From: Deltaproteobacteria bacterium RBG_13_52_11
GTDB taxonomy: Bacteria > Desulfobacterota > B13-G15 > RBG-16-54-18
DNA: 11,306 nt
Assembly (NCBI GenBank): GCA_001797745.1
Contig: MGQF01000076.1
Span: 13,673 to 24,978 of the forward strand
Reading direction: 5' to 3'
The notes beneath the pieces are model-generated. The model worked only from the letters and a program-made list of their open reading frames with translations. It searched no databases and was not told the DNA's origin. Each line of letters opens with the position of its first letter. Position 1 is the first letter of the stretch. Positions 5,525-11,306 of this stretch are shown in pieces. The position numbers were made by a program, and so were the translations under genes.

Positions 5525-6371
5525 CCCACCACGCCCAAAGCTTGAGGCCGAGCAACAGAGTTATACCAGCGAAGGTAAACCCGGCGGCAAGGTCAATTAC
5601 GTAGTGGTATCTCAGATATACCGTGGAGAAGATGAGCGCTATACAGATGGGGAGGTAGATCCAGAAGAGGGGGCGTTTATATTTAAAGGCGAACCAGAGG
5701 GAGATCAAGACCATCTGGGTGTGTCCACTGGGGAAACAATCTCGCGGGTTTCCCTCGAGGGCATTGAGGGTATTAACCACGGAATTCAAGATAGCCCCTC
5801 CTTGGAGGGGGACCTGCTGCAAGGAGGCCAGGGTGAACCGGGGGCCGATGCTGGGCATCGTGATATACCCCACAAAGGAGAGATAATATCCTAGCACGAG
5901 GGTGCAGATGGTCAGGGAGAATTCCTCCTCTTTCCCCCAGAAGTAGAGGATGGTGATCAATACTACCGGGATGAGGTAGTATGAGGCATAGGCCAACGCG
6001 AGGATGTCAGCCAGCCAGGGTACGAAGAACCTTTCCAGCCAGACGGTGGGATGAACCCCGAAGAGGGCCAGGTCAATCCTGATGAGGAGGTCGTCGACAT
6101 CAGGGCGCAGATAGGGGATGAACCCCCCCAGCAATTCGTAGATGACGATGACGAAGAAGATGGGGGAAAAATTGCATATAAAACGGACTGTCTTGATCTC
6201 CTCCCACCTCCACCTGGCCTCTGACACGAGCAATGCCAGCAAGACGAGGGGGATACATTGCACGAGCAGCAGCCATCCATGGGGAAAATGGGGGTACCAA
6301 AGGATAATCAGGAGGATGATGATCCCCAGAAACGTGACGGTGAGACCCTCCAGCGGGTTGAGACGGCGCAT
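5451..6371 (-). CDS. PAP2-superfamily membrane protein (Aur1/inositol-phosphorylceramide synthase-like)
   Basis: The 306-aa integral membrane protein has about six hydrophobic segments (near 12-25, 32-49, 68-84, 124-145, 153-172 and 233-280). The PAP2 active-site motifs are clear: PSGH at 214-217 and S249-x6-H256-xxx-D260 in STVYLRYHYVID. The first PAP2 motif is replaced by MPSIGPR (172-178), as in the PAP2_3/Aur1-like group, and RIDLALFGVHPTVWLE (98-113) also fits. Members are lipid phosphate phosphatases or phosphoalcohol transferases that act on phosphatidate, isoprenyl phosphates or ceramide. Next to the ceramide cassette, a role in headgroup transfer or dephosphorylation of a sphingolipid intermediate is inferred, not shown. 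ATG 6371 is preferred, with a GGGAGGA upstream. A GTG at 6413 lacks a ribosome-binding site. The final 24 residues are non-hydrophobic, rich in Ser and Pro, and lie on the strand opposite the BcerS-like gene's end. Confidence 0.85.
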   Translation of the reverse strand: MRRLNPLEGLTVTFLGIIILLIILWYPHFPHGWLLLVQCIPLVLLALLVSEARWRWEEIKTVRFICNFSPIFFVIVIYELLGGFIPYLRPDVDDLLIRIDLALFGVHPTVWLERFFVPWLADILALAYASYYLIPVVLITILYFWGKEEEFSLTICTLVLGYYLSFVGYITMPSIGPRFTLASLQQVPLQGGAILNSVVNTLNALEGNPRDCFPSGHTQMVLISLWFAFKYKRPLFWIYLPICIALIFSTVYLRYHYVIDLAAGFTFAGITLLLGLKLWAWWVTGVTERSGRSYISSPPRPLSPSA

Positions 6372-6417
6372 CCCTTCCTTTTCCTCCCCCAAGTCATCAC
6401 CGTATATCACCACAGAG

Positions 6418-8022
6418 ATGAAAAGTCAATATATAGCCCTTTTTACAATGTTATGCCTCCTTTGTGCACCCGGCGCCTGGGCACAGGCGGATGATGCCCC
6501 GAGCTATGGCGACACCATCATCGTTGGGTCGATAGGCGATGCCAGTAACCTCATCCCCATGCTTTCCTCAGACAGCGCCTCTCACGACATCAGCGGCCTC
6601 GTCTATAATGGATTGGTTAAATACGATAAGGACCTAAACCTGGTGGGGGATCTGGCCGAACGCTGGGAGGTTTCCCCTGATGGGCTGACCATCACCTTTC
6701 ACCTGCGGCAGGGGGTCAGGTGGCATGACGGCGCTCCGTTCACGGCTGAAGACATCCTCTTTGGATTTCGCACCATCACCGATCCCAAAACCCCCACCGC
6801 CTACGCAGGTGACTACCTAGAGGTGAAGCGGGCCGAGGTCTTGGACAAGTACACCTTCCGCGTCACCTACCGCAAGCCCTTTGCCCCGGGTCTGACGAGC
6901 TGGGGGAGTCTGGTGGCCCTGCCCAAGCACCTACTGGCGGGGCAGGATATTACCAAGAGCAAGCTTACCCGCCACCCTATCGGGACAGGGCCCTATCGGT
7001 TTAAGGAATGGGTCACCGGAGAGAAGATCGTGCTCGAGTCAAACCACGACTACTTTGAGGGGAGGCCGTATATTGACGGCTATATCTACCGGATCATCCC
7101 CGATCCCGCCACCATGTTTCTCGAGCTCAAGGCGGGGGGGGTAGACTGGATGGGACTCACCCCCATCCAATATCGCCGTCAGACAAATGATCCCGCCTTT
7201 GAACGGGAGTTTCATAAGTACAAGTACCTCCCCTTCTCCTACACCTATCTAGGATATAATTTGTTGTCTTCCCTCTTTCAGGACAAGCGGGTGCGCCAGG
7301 CCATCAGCTATGCCATCGACAAGGAGGAGATCATTAAGGTGATCCTCCTGGGTTTGGGTGAGGCCAGCACTGGACCCTATAAACCTGGTACCTGGTATTA
7401 CAACCCCCACGTAAAAAGGTATCCCTATGACCCGGAACAGGCGAGGAGGTTGTTGCAGGAAGCAGGCTGGCAGGACACCGATGGCGATGGCATCCTCGAT
7501 AGAAATGGTAAACCCTTTGAGTTCACCATCTTGCTCAATTGGGGGAATCAGGAGCGTCTCAAGTCTGCGGAACTCATCCAGAGGCGCCTGGGGCAGATAG
7601 GGATCAGGGTGAAGCTGCGGGTCATGGAGTGGGCCTCTTTTATCAACGAATATATCGACAAGAAGAGGTTTGAGGCCGTCATCTTGGGGTGGTCCACGGG
7701 GGTGGACCCCGATCAATATGACATCTGGCACTCCAGCAAGACCGACTATAAGGAGTTGAACTTCATCTCCTATAAAAACAGAGAGGTGGATACACTCCTT
7801 GAAAAGGCAAGGAGGACTTTCAACAGGGAGGAGCGGAAAAGGTACTATTTTCGCTTCCAGGAGATCTTGGCTGATGAGCAGCCCTACACCTTCCTCTTCG
7901 TCCCTTATTCGCTGCCCGTCATCCATACCCGGTTCAGGGGGATACAACCCGCCCCGGCTGGGATCACCTACAACTTCATCCGCTGGTACGTCCCCACGAG
8001 GGAACAACGGGCCTTGCGGTGA
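6418..8022 (+). CDS. family-5 extracellular solute-binding protein (peptide/nickel ABC transporter type)
   Basis: The 534-aa protein has an N-terminal Sec signal peptide (residues 1-22: Lys3, hydrophobic core, AWA before Gln23) and no lipobox, so it should be periplasmic. The SBP_bac_5 pattern is full length: LVYNGLVKYDKDLNLVGDLA (61-80), WEVSPDGLTITFHLRQGVRW (83-102), HDGAPFTAEDILFGF, RHPIGTGPYRF, KRVRQAISYAIDKEEI, the AGWQDTDGDGILDRNGK segment, and a C-terminal segment with PYTFLFVPYS. Family members bind oligopeptides, nickel chelates, heme, opines and other ligands; the ligand here is unknown. No ABC permease or ATPase gene lies beside it in the window. The frame is open upstream to 6142, but the signal peptide fixes the ATG at 6418. 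It is 46 nt head-to-head from the PAP2 gene, and the ribosome-binding site is weak. Confidence 0.92.
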   Translation: MKSQYIALFTMLCLLCAPGAWAQADDAPSYGDTIIVGSIGDASNLIPMLSSDSASHDISGLVYNGLVKYDKDLNLVGDLAERWEVSPDGLTITFHLRQGVRWHDGAPFTAEDILFGFRTITDPKTPTAYAGDYLEVKRAEVLDKYTFRVTYRKPFAPGLTSWGSLVALPKHLLAGQDITKSKLTRHPIGTGPYRFKEWVTGEKIVLESNHDYFEGRPYIDGYIYRIIPDPATMFLELKAGGVDWMGLTPIQYRRQTNDPAFEREFHKYKYLPFSYTYLGYNLLSSLFQDKRVRQAISYAIDKEEIIKVILLGLGEASTGPYKPGTWYYNPHVKRYPYDPEQARRLLQEAGWQDTDGDGILDRNGKPFEFTILLNWGNQERLKSAELIQRRLGQIGIRVKLRVMEWASFINEYIDKKRFEAVILGWSTGVDPDQYDIWHSSKTDYKELNFISYKNREVDTLLEKARRTFNREERKRYYFRFQEILADEQPYTFLFVPYSLPVIHTRFRGIQPAPAGITYNFIRWYVPTREQRALR

Positions 8023-8038
8023 CCTCATTTGACACCGC
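8016..8038. terminator. hairpin at the end of the solute-binding protein gene (weak terminator candidate)
   Basis: GCGGTG (8016-8021) and CACCGC (8033-8038) form a 6-bp stem with an 11-nt loop overlapping the stop codon. A short T run (8046-8049) follows after a gap of 7 nt, which is not a classic intrinsic terminator. The stem also overlaps the -35 box of the next promoter. Confidence 0.25.
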
Positions 8039-8057
8039 CGATAGATTTTGATATCCT
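8029..8057 (+). promoter_or_regulatory. candidate sigma70 promoter upstream of the small ORF/TonB/FtsB genes
   Basis: A perfect TTGACA (8029-8034), a 17-bp spacer and TATCCT (8052-8057, four of six consensus bases). Transcription would begin near 8064, upstream of the small membrane ORF and the TonB-like gene. Confidence 0.5.
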
Positions 8058-8092
8058 TGAAAAAATGTTCAGTTATCCTATCAGCTATCCCA

Positions 8093-8356
8093 ATGGCACG
8101 ATCAGAACCAAGAAAGATATCCCTCATCATCGGTTCTGCTCTTCTTCTCTTCATCCTTTCTTTCCTGTTTGGGCAAGAGGAAGAATCCACGATGGGATTT
8201 CCCCCTGTGGTGATCATCGGTGGGGAGTGGATACAGCATGTAGGTGACAAGCCCTTTCACACCGAAGAATCCCGCAAGGGGGTCAATCATTTCCCCAGCG
8301 CGCTGAAGGATCATTCCATTGTCGCTGAAGCCGGAGGAGTGGATGGTGAGCTATAG
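8093..8356 (+). CDS. possible small membrane-anchored protein of unknown function
   Basis: An 87-aa frame begins MARSEPRK, followed by a 19-residue hydrophobic segment (ISLIIGSALLLFILSFLFG, about residues 9-27) and an acidic then mixed hydrophilic tail ending in GGVDGEL. This is the layout of a signal anchor or uncleaved signal peptide. It lies about 30 nt downstream of a consensus-like promoter and its stop overlaps the TonB-like gene's start by 14 nt, which would allow translational coupling. Against it, no ribosome-binding site precedes the ATG at 8093 (nor the TTG at 8048 in the same frame), and the tail resembles no domain I know. Otherwise 8058-8342 is simply a long leader. Confidence 0.38.
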   Translation: MARSEPRKISLIIGSALLLFILSFLFGQEEESTMGFPPVVIIGGEWIQHVGDKPFHTEESRKGVNHFPSALKDHSIVAEAGGVDGEL

Positions 8357-9218
8357 GAGAAGGAAAGCAAAAGAAGATAGGATATGGGTAATGGTGAAGA
8401 GGATTGTCCTCCTCGTTCTCCTTTTCTTTTTTCTCCGCTTGGTGGTGTTGTTGGTTGTGCCCGATCCACTCAAGCCGACGATGGATACCTCCATCGTGGT
8501 GAGTCTGATAGGTACCGTGGACCGTTACCTGCACCCCGTGCATAAGAGCAGGCCAGGGAGTAGTAGGGGAACTGACGTCTGGGAAGGTTCACTGGCGCAG
8601 AAGGTCAGGGATGAGTTAGTGCTCACGAGATTATCGGAGATGGCCTTGAGCGAGCAGCTCAAGCCGCCCCTGCCCAGCGTGAGCCTCTTTCCCCCAGGGA
8701 AGCTGGATGAGTACGAGCAGATGAGGATCTTGGAGCGCTCCCGGTTCTATCGTGAGCTGGAAGAGATTGTACGTAAGGGGGAGCAGGAGGGGATTTTCTC
8801 TGATGTCCCCGGGCCGAAGACCAGCGACGTCAAGGGGGGAACCATCCCACTGCCTGAGGATATTGAGACCGAGCGGATCATCGCCAGCCTGAGGGAGGCA
8901 GCTAAGGAGGAGGGTGAGGAGCAGAAATCCACCGAGGCTGCTACCGTGGGGATCAGGGGGCCGGCTGCCAACCGAAAGGTCAACTACACTCCTCATCCTC
9001 TGGAGGAGAAAGTCTCAGTAGAAGGTGATAGCCTTCTTAAATTTTGGATCCTCCCTGACGGCACGGTGGGCAAAGTTATCCTCCTCGTTAAGGGTGACGC
9101 TCAGGCAACCGAGGTGGTTATTAATCACCTTAAGAAGTATCGATTCAACCCTCTGCCTGCGGATGTCCCACAGGTGGAGATGTGGGGGACCATCCCCGTG
9201 AAGTCGGTGCTGAAATGA
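8343..9218 (+). CDS. TonB-like energy transducer family protein
   Basis: The 291-aa protein has a short basic N-terminus, one membrane segment (about residues 20-39, VKRIVLLVLLFFFLRLVVLL), a long hydrophilic, partly charged periplasmic spacer with prolines, and a C-terminal domain (about 215-291) resembling TonB. Key signs are VNYTPHPLEEKV, then KFWILPDGTVGKVILLVKGD and a VVINHLKKYRFNPLP helix-strand that correspond to the TonB G-V-V-x-SG-D-x-A-A-x-x-WRFxP pattern. TonB proteins pass proton-motive energy from ExbB/ExbD to outer-membrane receptors. No ExbBD genes or receptor are present here, and the SG-D part is altered, so it may be a divergent TonB-domain protein with another envelope role. 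The ATG at 8343 follows GGAGG (8333-8337) by 5 nt; an in-frame TTG at 8319 lacks one. The stop overlaps the next start in ATGA. Confidence 0.72.
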   Translation: MVSYRRRKAKEDRIWVMVKRIVLLVLLFFFLRLVVLLVVPDPLKPTMDTSIVVSLIGTVDRYLHPVHKSRPGSSRGTDVWEGSLAQKVRDELVLTRLSEMALSEQLKPPLPSVSLFPPGKLDEYEQMRILERSRFYRELEEIVRKGEQEGIFSDVPGPKTSDVKGGTIPLPEDIETERIIASLREAAKEEGEEQKSTEAATVGIRGPAANRKVNYTPHPLEEKVSVEGDSLLKFWILPDGTVGKVILLVKGDAQATEVVINHLKKYRFNPLPADVPQVEMWGTIPVKSVLK

Positions 9219-9538
9219 GCCGCATCTCTGAGATGAAAAGAAGGGGGCTTTCCATCTTCTTACTAGGACTCATCTTGCTCGTGTGGTATTTTTCCCTCTT
9301 CGGAGAGAAGGGGGTGGTCAAGATCATCCACTTGAGGAGGGAGCGTGACAGGATCCTTGCCGATGTAAACCGTATCCAAGATGAGAACAAGACGCTTCAA
9401 GATGAGATCAAACGCCTGCGTGAAGACTCCCGATACCTCGAGTCAGTGGCTAGGAGGGATCTGGGTCTGATCAAGGAGAATGAGGTCCTCTTTATCTTCG
9501 AGGAAGAAGGGGTTGCAAAAGAGAAGGAGAAAGATTAA
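9215..9538 (+). CDS. ftsB: septum formation initiator family protein (FtsB/DivIC-like)
   Basis: The 107-aa bitopic protein has a short basic N-terminus (MSRISEMKRR), one membrane helix at about 11-29, then a coiled-coil (about 38-72, with heptad-like RRERDRILADVNRIQDENK) and the family's C-terminal motif YLESVARRDLGLIKENEVLF (74-93). FtsB/DivIC joins FtsL and FtsQ/DivIB to activate septal peptidoglycan synthesis at the division site. The ATG at 9215 overlaps the TonB-like gene's TGA as ATGA, which points to translational coupling; an internal ATG at 9233 is a possible alternative. The tail is acidic and basic (EEEGVAKEKEKD). In many Proteobacteria this gene lies next to eno, so the TonB-like and radical SAM neighbours are less usual. 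Confidence 0.87.
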   Translation: MSRISEMKRRGLSIFLLGLILLVWYFSLFGEKGVVKIIHLRRERDRILADVNRIQDENKTLQDEIKRLREDSRYLESVARRDLGLIKENEVLFIFEEEGVAKEKEKD

Positions 9539-9540
9539 AT

Positions 9541-9559
9541 TTTTACATAGCATGTAAAA
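9541..9559. repeat. perfect inverted repeat TTTTACAT-agc-ATGTAAAA
   Basis: Eight-bp arms with a 3-nt loop, starting 2 nt after the FtsB-like gene's stop and ending 16 nt before the radical SAM start. It is followed by a GTTCAGTTCAG direct repeat. The AT-rich stem without a downstream T-tract makes a strong terminator unlikely; an operator or a small mRNA hairpin at the operon boundary fits better. Confidence 0.45.
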
Positions 9560-9575
9560 GTTCAGTTCAGAGGCA

Positions 9576-10448
9576 ATGAAATACGAAGGGGCCATATATC
9601 GTCCTCCCAGCGAGGCGGACAGCTTGATTCTCCAGATCACCGTGGGGTGCTCCCACAATAGCTGCACCTTTTGCCCTTCCTATAAGGACAAGCGATTTCG
9701 CATCAAGACCTTTGAGGAAATCAAGGAGGACATCGACGAGGCCGCCCAGTCCGGCTGGACCACGGAGCGAGTCTTCCTGGCCGATGGTGACTCCCTTATC
9801 ATCCCACAAGCCAGGTTGATGGAGATTATGGACTACCTCTTTGAAAAACTCCCCCGTTTGAGGAGGGTGGGAATCTACGCCAATGCCAAAGGGATCCTGA
9901 AGAAGACAGTAGAGGATCTCCGGGAACTGAAAGAGGCGGGACTGGGAATCATCTACCTGGGGGTGGAATCAGGGGATCAGGTCGTCCTGGATAGGGTGCG
10001 GAAGGGGACAACCTATGAGAAGTTGGTGCAGGTGGGCAGGAAAGTGAAGGAGTCGGGGATAAAGCTCTCGGTGACGGTCCTGCTGGGAATTGGGGGGCGG
10101 GAGCGCAGCAGGGAACACGCCATCGCCACAGGCCAGATCCTGACGGAGATGGACCCGGACTATGTGGGGGCCCTCTCGCTGATCGTCGTCCCCGGGACCC
10201 CCCTCTACGAGGAGATAGCTCAGGGGAGGTTCGTTCTCCCGACGCCCTTTGAATTGATCGAGGAGTTGAGGACCATGATAGCGCACACCGACATGCATGG
10301 CCTCTTCTTCTCCAACCACGCCTCCAATTACCTTCCTATCAAGGCGAGGATGCCCAAGGACAAAGAGGCTACCCTCAAACTCATCGATGAGGTATTGGCC
10401 AAGAGGGACCCCGCCTTGCTGCGCCCAGAGTACTTTCGAGCCCTCTAG
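9576..10448 (+). CDS. radical SAM protein with CX4CX2C cluster motif (function unknown)
   Basis: The 290-aa protein carries the 4Fe-4S/S-adenosylmethionine motif C25-SHNS-C30-TF-C33, a CX4CX2C spacing rather than the common CX3CX2C. Beyond it are the Elp3/HemN-like core features: VFLADGDSLIIP (66-77, the region before strand 3), the IYANAKGI segment (100-107), GIIYLGVESGDQVVLDRVRKG (124-144, the GxES strand) and VTVLLGIGG (166-174). This is the pattern of a widespread family annotated only as radical SAM proteins (CPHNKCTFC type). There is no cobalamin-binding domain or C-terminal SPASM cluster. The substrate is unknown. ATG 9576 has AGAGGC just upstream. It begins 37 nt after the FtsB-like gene and is followed closely by a thioesterase gene, so one transcript is likely. 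Confidence 0.88.
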   Translation: MKYEGAIYRPPSEADSLILQITVGCSHNSCTFCPSYKDKRFRIKTFEEIKEDIDEAAQSGWTTERVFLADGDSLIIPQARLMEIMDYLFEKLPRLRRVGIYANAKGILKKTVEDLRELKEAGLGIIYLGVESGDQVVLDRVRKGTTYEKLVQVGRKVKESGIKLSVTVLLGIGGRERSREHAIATGQILTEMDPDYVGALSLIVVPGTPLYEEIAQGRFVLPTPFELIEELRTMIAHTDMHGLFFSNHASNYLPIKARMPKDKEATLKLIDEVLAKRDPALLRPEYFRAL

Positions 10449-10461
10449 AGAGAGGAGTTGA

Positions 10462-10911
10462 GTGAACAGACGAGGTCTGAGGGATGATGATTGCGTGGAG
10501 CTTGATCTGCGGGTTCGCTATGCGGAGACCGATCGTATGGGGGTGGTCTACTACGCCAATTACCTCATCTGGTTTGAGATGGGCCGATCGGAATATTGCC
10601 GCCAGCGGGGCTTCAATTACATCGAGCTTGAGGAGTTGGGCTACCACCTCGTGGTGGCCGAGGCTACGTGTAAGTATCGTAAGTCCGCCCGGTATGATGA
10701 GGTGGTCACGGTGAGAACCTCGCTGCACACCCTTCAGCGTCGCTCGATCTGCTTCAGATATCAGGTGTTGCGAAAGGGGCCGGGGGAAACCCTCGTAGAA
10801 GGTGAGACCAAACACCTCTGCGTCGACGCCGCAGGGAGGGTAAAGGGCATCCCTGACCCCTACTTTACCTATCTCGCCCGAGGGCTCCCGATTCACGATT
10901 CCTATGGGTAG
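10462..10911 (+). CDS. YbgC/4-hydroxybenzoyl-CoA thioesterase family protein (hotdog fold)
   Basis: The 149-aa protein has the 4HBT hotdog signature RYAETDRMGVVYYANYLIWFEMGR at about 19-42 (shortened core: TDRMGVVYYANY), with the catalytic Asp at D24 and the HG/VY-x-x-NY block intact, plus LGYHLVVAEATCKYRKSARY (56-75) and a beta-rich C-terminus. Family members hydrolyse acyl-CoA thioesters in the cytoplasm; YbgC itself works with the Tol-Pal and phospholipid systems, while others act on aromatic acyl-CoAs. Substrate specificity cannot be read from this sequence. The GTG at 10462 has AGGAG at 10452-10456, a spacing of 5 nt. It sits 13 nt after the radical SAM gene and overlaps the next gene by 8 nt. 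Confidence 0.9.
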   Translation: MNRRGLRDDDCVELDLRVRYAETDRMGVVYYANYLIWFEMGRSEYCRQRGFNYIELEELGYHLVVAEATCKYRKSARYDEVVTVRTSLHTLQRRSICFRYQVLRKGPGETLVEGETKHLCVDAAGRVKGIPDPYFTYLARGLPIHDSYG

Positions 10912-11306
10912 AGTTATTCTCCTCTTACCACTCCTCTTGATAATGGCATGTGGTTCGCAGGAAACCCTCGTCGGCACGGGGATACGGGTGGGGCTTGATG
11001 GAAGCATCGCCACCTTGGACCCCCGCTTGGCGGTAGAGGCCAGGGCCATGCAGATCGCCCCCCTTATCTACAACTCCCTCCTGCAGCTGGACGAAAAGGG
11101 GCGCTTGATACCCGATCTTGCCCGTTCGTGGTCTCAACCGGATGCGCGGACCTATATCTTCAGATTGCACAGGGGTGTGCACTTCCACGATGGGAGGGAG
11201 GTTACGGCCGAGGATGTGCGTGCCACCTTCACCTCCATCATGGATCCCCTTCATCGCTCACCCAAGCGTGGTTCCTACGAAGCGGTGAGGACGATTGAGG
11301 TCATCG
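10904..11306 (+). CDS. family-5 solute-binding lipoprotein, N-terminal part, cut by window end
   Basis: Reading from ATG 10904, the frame is open to the window end (134 complete codons). The N-terminus MGRVILLLPLLLIMACGSQ is a lipoprotein signal peptide with a lipobox ending at C16 (I-M-A-C). The mature part matches SBP_bac_5: LDPRLAVEARAMQIAPLIYN, SLLQLDEKGRLIPDLARSW, YIFRLHRGVHFHDGREVTAEDVRATF. It is therefore a second, paralogous peptide/nickel-type binding protein, membrane-tethered unlike the one at 6418-8022. Usual family length is above 500 aa, so most lies outside the window, where its permease genes may be. The start overlaps the thioesterase stop by 8 nt, indicating one operon. The alternative start ATG in IMAC would destroy the signal peptide. 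Confidence 0.85.
   Translation, partial: MGRVILLLPLLLIMACGSQETLVGTGIRVGLDGSIATLDPRLAVEARAMQIAPLIYNSLLQLDEKGRLIPDLARSWSQPDARTYIFRLHRGVHFHDGREVTAEDVRATFTSIMDPLHRSPKRGSYEAVRTIEVI

Noticed and set aside
6372..6413. GTG at 6413 as start of the PAP2 gene
   Set aside because: No ribosome-binding site upstream and it would overlap the neighbouring divergent region; ATG 6371 has a purine-rich site and directly precedes the first membrane segment.
6142..6417. N-terminal extension of the solute-binding protein frame
   Set aside because: The extension is antisense to the PAP2 gene, and the signal peptide starting at 6418 would be buried inside the protein.
8029..8247. 72-aa plus-strand frame after the solute-binding protein gene
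   Set aside because: No protein-like features; it overlaps the proposed promoter, and another frame there has a much better membrane-anchor pattern.
7249..8250. Long minus-strand open frame (333 aa) opposite the solute-binding protein gene
   Set aside because: Most of it is antisense to a well-supported SBP gene and no known domain is seen. Its only non-antisense part is the short leader region at 8023-8250.
10381..11049. Minus-strand open frame of 222 aa opposite the thioesterase
   Set aside because: Antisense to a gene with an intact 4HBT signature and to the start of the second SBP.

Overview
This is a gene-dense chromosomal window with moderately high GC, most likely from a Gram-negative bacterium. 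It encodes a TonB-like energy transducer, an FtsB-type divisome protein, a lipoprotein and a putative ceramide-synthesis cassette. Start codons are mixed (ATG and GTG), most ribosome-binding sites are purine-rich, and neighbouring genes often overlap or abut. The overall look resembles Deltaproteobacteria/Desulfobacterota, but that placement is inference from protein style; no rRNA or other marker gene is present. I see no tRNA, insertion sequence, integrase, CRISPR array or phage gene.

Left part (1-1870). The 3' end of an AI-2E family (PerM-like) membrane transporter on the + strand faces two overlapping minus-strand genes. These are an HD-domain phosphohydrolase (YfbR/HDDC2-like) and a PPP-type metallophosphoesterase. 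Their junction carries a 36-bp-period tandem duplication that copies both the HD gene's C-terminal codons and stop and a possible start of the next gene. An AT-rich divergent intergenic region (1871-2222) follows. It holds inverted and direct repeats, a good extended -10 promoter and what may be the remains of a small minus-strand gene.

Centre (2223-6371). This is the most interesting part. Three tightly packed + strand genes encode an extended-SDR NAD-dependent epimerase/dehydrogenase, a serine palmitoyltransferase-type alpha-oxoamine synthase, and a GNAT-fold protein of the YghO/BcerS-like family. Together they match the CerR-Spt-bCerS set known for bacterial ceramide synthesis. A convergent gene, overlapping the last one by 74 nt, encodes a multi-pass PAP2-superfamily protein of the Aur1/inositol-phosphorylceramide-synthase-like type. 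It could modify the lipid product or its phosphorylated form.

Right part (6418-11306). An exported family-5 solute-binding protein lies head-to-head with the PAP2 gene and has no permease beside it. Next come a consensus-like promoter, a possible small membrane ORF, a TonB-like protein, an FtsB/DivIC protein coupled to it by an ATGA overlap, a radical SAM protein with a CX4CX2C cluster motif, a YbgC/4HBT-type acyl-CoA thioesterase, and the start of a second family-5 solute-binding protein, this one a lipoprotein, cut off by the window end. The common theme is envelope, lipid and transport functions. The clearest functional unit is the three-gene sphingolipid (ceramide) cassette.
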